Assembly (NCBI GenBank): GCA_943333015.1
Contig: CALQRR010000040.1
Span: 1 to 9,061 of the forward strand
Length of the DNA stretch: 9,061 nucleotides
DNA from: Chitinophaga pinensis
GTDB lineage: Bacteria; Bacteroidota; Bacteroidia; M30B66
Direction: 5' to 3'
This document shows positions 5,614 to 9,061 of this stretch, piece after piece (the stretch's first letter is position 1; every line of letters starts with the position of its first letter). The translations under genes and the position numbers were made by a program. The notes beneath the pieces were generated by a model. The model was not told the DNA's origin and did no database searches. It saw nothing but the letters and a program-made list of their open reading frames with translations.

Positions 5614-7044
5614 TTATACAGGTTCAGCCATTCCGGCCATCAATCTTGCAGAGAAAGCAAGCAATTGCTGATCTTGAAAGGAATTCGCCATCAGCTGAAC
5701 GCCGAAAGGCATTCCGTTGCTGTGTTTTCCTAAGGGAAGCGATATAGCAGGAATGCCACAAAGGTTTGCCTGAACGGTGTATATATCTTCCAGATACATC
5801 TTAATCGGATCGCTGCTTTTATCTCCCAGCGGGAAAGCTGTTCCCGGTGTGCTGGGTAACAAAATAAAGTCGTTCTCTTCAAAAATTGCCCGGGTGCGGT
5901 CGCGTAAAATCCTCCGTACTTTTTGTGCTTTGGAATAATACGCATCGTAATAACCCGAACTCAATACAAACGTGCCCAGCATGATGCGCCGTTTCACCTC
6001 TTTCCCAAATCCTTCCGAACGGGAGAGCTTGTAGGTGCTTTCGAGATCGGTCGCATTTTTACTTCGGTACCCGTAATGAATGCCATCAAACCGCGAGAGG
6101 TTGGAAGAAGCTTCGGCTGTTGTTAAAACGTAATACGCCGGAATCACATAATCGAGGTAGGGAAACTCCACCGCATTTACCGTATGGCCTTCGGCCCGCA
6201 ATTGCTCGATCATGCCCAACATTCGATCACGGATTTCCGGATCGAGACCAGCGTTTTCAATGTAATCGGGCATGTAGGCAATGCGGTATTTACCCTCTGC
6301 TTGCATGTGCTCCGAAAACGCAGGTGCTGGTTGTTGCAACATCGTCGCATCGAATTCATCCGGACCGGCGATGACCTCCAAAATGGCGGCACAATCTTCT
6401 ACATTATTGGCCAATGGTCCTACCTGATCAAAGGAGGAGGCATAAGCAATACATCCCCAACGGGAAACTTGTCCGTACGTTGGCTTTAATCCAACAACAC
6501 CACAAAAAGAAGCCGGTTGTCTGATCGATCCTCCGGTATCTGACCCGAGTGTTGCCAAACATAATCCTGCTGCTACTGCTGCAGCCGATCCACCCGACGA
6601 TCCGCCCGGTACACGTGAGGTGTCCAATGGGTTTTTTACAACACCATAGGCCGAATTTTCATTCGAACTACCCATGGCAAATTCATCACAGTTTAAGCGA
6701 CCGATAATCACCGCATCTTCGTCTATCAACCGCTGAACAACGGTGGCAGAATACAGCGATTCAAATCCTTCCAGAATCTTGCTCGACGCAGTCACCTGAT
6801 GTCCTTTGTAACAGAGGTTATCCTTCAAACCAATCACCATTCCGGCCATTTTACCGGCAGTACCGGCTTTCCATTTCTGGTCGGCGGCTATGGCTTGGCG
6901 TAAAGCATCTTCCTCAAACACTTCCAAAAAAGCATTCAGATCAGATTTTTCCTGGATCGTATTCAGGTAATGACGGGTAAGCGATTCAATGGTTGTTGTT
7001 CCCGATGCAAGTGCAGCACGGGTGTCGGCCAGAGATAAATACAT
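5614..7044 (-). CDS. gatA: Glutamyl-tRNA(Gln)/aspartyl-tRNA(Asn) amidotransferase subunit A
   Basis: The 476-residue product is the glutaminase subunit of GatCAB, which liberates ammonia from Gln to convert Glu-tRNA(Gln) (and/or Asp-tRNA(Asn)) to the amidated form. The amidase-signature Ser-cisSer-Lys triad is complete: K74 in GLKDNLCYKG, S149 in PGGSSGGSAA and the nucleophile S173 in GSDTGGSIRQPA. The 24- and 75-residue spacings equal those of the S. aureus enzyme. The length is normal. The frame reaches a TTG at 7065, directly abutting the tatA stop, but the ATG at 7044 is preferred; it leaves a 21-bp gap and starts MYLSLADTRAAL. gatB and gatC are not in the window. The gene is probably cotranscribed with tatA. 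A 5-bp hairpin (5601-5615) overlaps the stop but lacks a T-run. Confidence 0.95.
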   Translation of the reverse strand: MYLSLADTRAALASGTTTIESLTRHYLNTIQEKSDLNAFLEVFEEDALRQAIAADQKWKAGTAGKMAGMVIGLKDNLCYKGHQVTASSKILEGFESLYSATVVQRLIDEDAVIIGRLNCDEFAMGSSNENSAYGVVKNPLDTSRVPGGSSGGSAAAVAAGLCLATLGSDTGGSIRQPASFCGVVGLKPTYGQVSRWGCIAYASSFDQVGPLANNVEDCAAILEVIAGPDEFDATMLQQPAPAFSEHMQAEGKYRIAYMPDYIENAGLDPEIRDRMLGMIEQLRAEGHTVNAVEFPYLDYVIPAYYVLTTAEASSNLSRFDGIHYGYRSKNATDLESTYKLSRSEGFGKEVKRRIMLGTFVLSSGYYDAYYSKAQKVRRILRDRTRAIFEENDFILLPSTPGTAFPLGDKSSDPIKMYLEDIYTVQANLCGIPAISLPLGKHSNGMPFGVQLMANSFQDQQLLAFSARLMAGMAEPV

Positions 7045-7065
7045 AGGCGGGTTCTGCTTTGGCAA

Positions 7066-7254
7066 TCAGTTTTTATTCTCAGGCAGTTGGTCGTCTTTCT
7101 TCGCGTCTTTGGCGTCCTTAAATTCACGGATGCCCTGCCCAATGCCTTTCATCAGTTCCGGGATTTTTTTACCCCCAAATAAAAGAAGTACGGCAGCAAC
7201 AATGAGCACGATATGCCCTGGGCTCAGAAGTGTTAAAAAAACAGATAACATCAT
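7066..7254 (-). CDS. tatA: Sec-independent (Tat) translocase subunit TatA
   Basis: The 62-residue product is a single-span inner-membrane protein of the twin-arginine translocase, which forms the channel for folded substrates with TatC. It has one N-terminal membrane helix ([17 protein letters not shown], about 10-26), the hinge FGGKKIPE (26-33), an amphipathic helix ([13 protein letters not shown]) and a charged tail ([16 protein letters not shown]). The open frame continues to a TTG at 7296, but a -7 box lies at 7279-7272, downstream of that TTG. The start is therefore the ATG at 7254 or the adjoining ATG at 7251. The gene lies 62 bp after tatC and 21 bp before gatA on the same strand. The short form resembles TatA/TatE rather than TatB. 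Confidence 0.93.
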   Translation of the reverse strand: MMLSVFLTLLSPGHIVLIVAAVLLLFGGKKIPELMKGIGQGIREFKDAKDAKKDDQLPENKN

Positions 7255-7271
7255 GATCGTGGAATAAGCTA

Positions 7272-7279
7272 CAAAAGTA
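7272..7279 (-). promoter_or_regulatory. -7 promoter element of tatA
   Basis: TACTTTTG on the minus strand (7279-7272) is a perfect TAnnTTTG and the same octamer as in the rplU promoter. It ends 17 nt before the tatA ATG. TTTG and TTG motifs lie 14 and 22 bp upstream, neither at the ideal 19-20 bp. It decides the tatA start by excluding the upstream TTG. Confidence 0.6.
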
Positions 7280-7316
7280 GGCTTTTCTTGCCCCAAACCG
7301 ACAACCGGAATGGATT

Positions 7317-8144
7317 CTATGCCGCTTTGAGTTTGTTTTTCTCCACGCGTTCGGCAATGATTATACTGACTTCATACAGCACAAACAGGGGAATAGAAAC
7401 GATTATCTGACTGGTAACATCGGGTGGTGTGATGACTGCTGCAACAATGAGGATAATGACGTACGAGAATTTACGCGTGTTGCGCAGATAGGTTGGTCCA
7501 ACGAGGCCGATTTTTGCCAAAAAGTAAATGACAATGGGCAACTCAAACACCAATCCACTGCCGAATGTGGTGGTTACAACGGTGGAGATAAAACTGTTCA
7601 AGCCAATTTGATTGCTCACCAGATTACTCACCTGATAATTACCAAAAAAGAAAACACTCAACGGCGTGATGACATAATACCCAAATGCCACCCCGAGGAG
7701 AAATAAAAACGTCCCCCAGAACACCAGACCATTGGCATATTTCTGTTCGTTTTTATACAATGCCGGCTTGATGAAACGCCAGATTTCCCAAAGTAGATAA
7801 GGAAATGCCAGAATGATACCGGTTACCACTGCAATGGTAATGTGCGCCGTAAACTGCCCCGACATATCGATGCTGATGAGTTCGAAATTGAGCTCTCCCA
7901 AACAGATACTGTCGTTGTTAAAGAGCTGATACGACAACCAGCAAAAGAAACGATAGGTTGGAAAGTCGTTGTATTTAGGCGCTAGCAAGATCCCATCAAA
8001 AATGAGGTCTTTGTAAATAAACGCGAGCGTTCCAAACAGAAAGATTGCAATAGCAGAGCGCACCAGATGCCAACGGAGGGCTTCCAGGTGATCGAGAAAA
8101 CTCATCTCGGCTCCAACTTCTTCTTCGGGCTGATCTAATGCCAT
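7317..8144 (-). CDS. tatC: Sec-independent (Tat) translocase subunit TatC
   Basis: The 275-residue product is the multispan inner-membrane receptor that recognises twin-arginine signal peptides and recruits TatA. Six hydrophobic segments are visible (about 27-47, 101-119, 139-161, 186-212, 228-243, 247-264). Family residues present include P56 in LAPK, F124 and E133 in [13 protein letters not shown] (E. coli F94 and E103) and D242 in TPPDVTSQ (E. coli D211). The N-terminal cytoplasmic motif reads HLEALR, with Ala at the position of E. coli E15. The frame extends 11 codons to a TTG at 8177, but a -7 box lies between it and the ATG at 8144, which is chosen. A later ATG at 8105 ([10 protein letters not shown]) is also possible. 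tatA follows after 62 bp. Confidence 0.95.
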   Translation of the reverse strand: MALDQPEEEVGAEMSFLDHLEALRWHLVRSAIAIFLFGTLAFIYKDLIFDGILLAPKYNDFPTYRFFCWLSYQLFNNDSICLGELNFELISIDMSGQFTAHITIAVVTGIILAFPYLLWEIWRFIKPALYKNEQKYANGLVFWGTFLFLLGVAFGYYVITPLSVFFFGNYQVSNLVSNQIGLNSFISTVVTTTFGSGLVFELPIVIYFLAKIGLVGPTYLRNTRKFSYVIILIVAAVITPPDVTSQIIVSIPLFVLYEVSIIIAERVEKNKLKAA

Positions 8145-8151
8145 GGGGCGG

Positions 8152-8159
8152 CAAAGATA
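8152..8159 (-). promoter_or_regulatory. -7 promoter element of tatC, nearly abutting the start codon
   Basis: TATCTTTG on the minus strand (8159-8152) matches TAnnTTTG exactly and ends 7 nt before the ATG at 8144. Transcription would start within about 1-4 nt of that ATG, implying a leaderless or almost leaderless mRNA unless translation starts at 8105. No well-spaced -33 motif is seen. Confidence 0.55.
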
Positions 8160-8211
8160 ACAAGGTCCGGCATGCAATTACCGAATCAACATGTTTCCTT
8201 CTGTATTCGGA

Positions 8212-8544
8212 TTATTTCTGCTTTTTCAACAAGTCGTTGTATTCCTCGAGCAGTTTGAGGTATTTATCTTTCCAGAACTGTACAGATTGTTCCCCATACC
8301 CTACCTCCAATCCTTCTGCGAGGATGGAACGTGTGCGGTGATCCGACCGCAAGTCCTGAATTTCGGTAGAAAAGTCATGCCGGATAATCTTCCCAATCTC
8401 CAACATTACGTCTAACGGCACATCCGGACGACTAAACTGATTGTATAGCCAGCGCCTGCTTCGGTTCAGGTTTTTTACAATGCGCGTGACCGGAATCCCG
8501 CTATAGCGGATCGCTGCTTCTAAAAGTTCACCACGGTGCTCCAT
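8212..8544 (-). CDS. Small helix-turn-helix protein with C-terminal coiled coil
   Basis: The 110-residue product has an N-terminal helical DNA-binding-like region (about 5-56). Helix GELLEAAIRYSG is followed by VTRIVKNLNRSRRWLYNQF, which fits a turn and recognition helix with a basic patch (R28, R30, R31) and aromatic residues, then by LDVMLEIGKIIRHDF. The C-terminal part (about 88-110, VQFWKDKYLKLLEEYNDLL and a lysine tail) has heptad-like hydrophobics typical of a coiled coil. From memory, similar small proteins are common in Bacteroidota and mostly uncharacterised. A DNA-binding regulator is inferred, not shown. The frame extends 28 codons to a GTG at 8628, but the ATG at 8544 (MEHRGELLEA) is preferred. 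The gene is divergent from the PLP-enzyme gene (128 bp apart) and 67 bp upstream of tatC. Confidence 0.8.
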   Translation of the reverse strand: MEHRGELLEAAIRYSGIPVTRIVKNLNRSRRWLYNQFSRPDVPLDVMLEIGKIIRHDFSTEIQDLRSDHRTRSILAEGLEVGYGEQSVQFWKDKYLKLLEEYNDLLKKQK

Positions 8545-8593
8545 TGCAGCAAATCTCTGTCGCGAGGTGTAAATAATTAAACGCAGAAAGGTT

Positions 8594-8603
8594 ACACATG
8601 TGT
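8594..8603. promoter_or_regulatory. 10-bp palindrome in the divergent HTH/PLP-enzyme region
   Basis: ACACATGTGT is a perfect 10-bp palindrome midway between the two divergent start codons. This is where an operator shared by both genes, or used by the HTH protein, could sit. It is a single copy and short, so chance occurrence is possible. Confidence 0.3.
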
Positions 8604-8660
8604 GCAGTGCGCGTAAAGCCTTGAACACTTCTATTCCATGCGTTGAAACCGTGAAACACT

Positions 8661-8668
8661 TACCTTCG
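8661..8668 (+). promoter_or_regulatory. Likely -7 element of the PLP-enzyme gene
   Basis: TACCTTCG differs at one defined position from TAnnTTTG and ends 4 nt before the ATG at 8673, implying a leaderless transcript. A TTG at 8643-8645 lies 15 bp upstream, a short spacing for -33. Confidence 0.42.
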
Positions 8669-8672
8669 TGGC

Positions 8673-9061
8673 ATGTCTGAACAGCTTCCTCTTTCTATCA
8701 TTATCAACGAACTGGGCGAAAACCGTGAGCAGTATTTCAATGCCGTATCGCCGGTCATTGCTCAATCTTCCAATTTCTGTTATCCAACGGTTGCTTCCAT
8801 GCGGGAAGCGCTGCAAAAAGAATTCGAAAATCCATTTTACACCCGGGGCTTCAATCCAACGGTGGGAATTCTTCGCCAGAAACTCGCCGCGCTCGAAGGA
8901 ACCGAAGATGCACTGGTGTGTGGCTCGGGCAGTGCCGCCGTTTCAATTGCCGTGATGGGCAACCTCAAAACCGGCGATCATGTGATTTGTGTGCAAAAAC
9001 CGTATAGCTGGACGTACAAACTTCTCAGCGTTTTGCTGGCACGTTTTGGCGTTGAGACAAC
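8673..9061 (+). CDS. Cys/Met-metabolism PLP-dependent enzyme (3' end beyond the window)
   Basis: Some 129 codons are present and the frame is open at the window edge. The product begins MSEQLPLSIIINELGENREQ. It then shows the fold-type I trans-sulfuration family pattern: FYTRGFNPTVGILRQKLAAL (the Y-x-R-x-x-NPT block that contributes to the PLP phosphate site), EGTEDALVCGSGSAAVS (matching the usual ALxxSSGMAA loop) and LKTGDHVICVQKPYSWTYKL, with Tyr at the cofactor-stacking position. Family members include cystathionine gamma-synthase, cystathionine beta-lyase, methionine gamma-lyase and O-acetylhomoserine sulfhydrylase. The catalytic Lys and substrate-specifying residues lie outside the window, so the reaction is open. 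The ATG at 8673 is the only start giving the family N-terminus. The full length would be about 380-400 residues. Confidence 0.9.
   Translation, partial: MSEQLPLSIIINELGENREQYFNAVSPVIAQSSNFCYPTVASMREALQKEFENPFYTRGFNPTVGILRQKLAALEGTEDALVCGSGSAAVSIAVMGNLKTGDHVICVQKPYSWTYKLLSVLLARFGVET

Noticed and set aside
5586..5615. Hairpins around the gatA stop as a terminator (AACGC/GCGTT and CTTG/CAAG)
   Set aside because: Stems of 4-5 bp with no following T-run on the transcribed strand; not sufficient for an intrinsic terminator.

Overview
The window looks like chromosomal DNA from a member of the Bacteroidota, most likely a Cytophagales-type bacterium. Three things point there. Several genes are preceded by the Bacteroidota -7 promoter element TAnnTTTG instead of an E. 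coli-type -10. Clear Shine-Dalgarno sequences are scarce. The protein families also fit: a fused PIN-PhoH protein, a CarboxypepD_reg/TonB-plug protein, a short TatA with FGGKKIPE, and the Bacteroidota form of TatC. The lineage below phylum is inference.

Layout. 1-67 (-) is the start of a secreted-protein gene that leaves the window. 249-1583 (-) encodes a PIN-PhoH protein (PhoH2/YlaK type). 1804-2493 (-) encodes an unusual stand-alone TonB plug protein with its own promoter and terminator. 2622-3333 (+) is a compact ribosomal operon, promoter-rplU-rpmA-terminator. 3334-3810 is a gene-free island between two converging terminators; it holds a dense, regularly spaced array of TGT(G/C)ACA sites with 8-nt A/T tracts and a perfect 21-bp inverted repeat. 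3865-8144 (-) holds tatC, tatA, gatA and a LysM-containing MltD-like lytic transglycosylase. 8212-8544 (-) encodes a small helix-turn-helix/coiled-coil protein. It is divergent from the 5' part of a PLP-dependent Cys/Met-metabolism enzyme at 8673-9061 (+).

Functionally, most genes are housekeeping: translation (L21, L27, GatA), export of folded proteins (TatA, TatC), wall turnover (lytic transglycosylase) and RNA metabolism (PhoH2). Some tatA-gatA transcripts may continue from tatC, but tatA has its own -7 element in the tatC-tatA gap. Several starts were moved inward from the longest open frame because a promoter element, a signal peptide or a family-typical N-terminus marks a later ATG.

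The most unusual items are the TGT(G/C)ACA array at 3510-3765, the barrel-less TonB plug protein, a run of promoters whose -7 box ends only 4-7 nt before the start codon (suggesting leaderless mRNAs), and a TatC with Ala where the twin-arginine-recognition Glu is usually found. I found no complete novel multi-gene system. The array is the best candidate for something undescribed.
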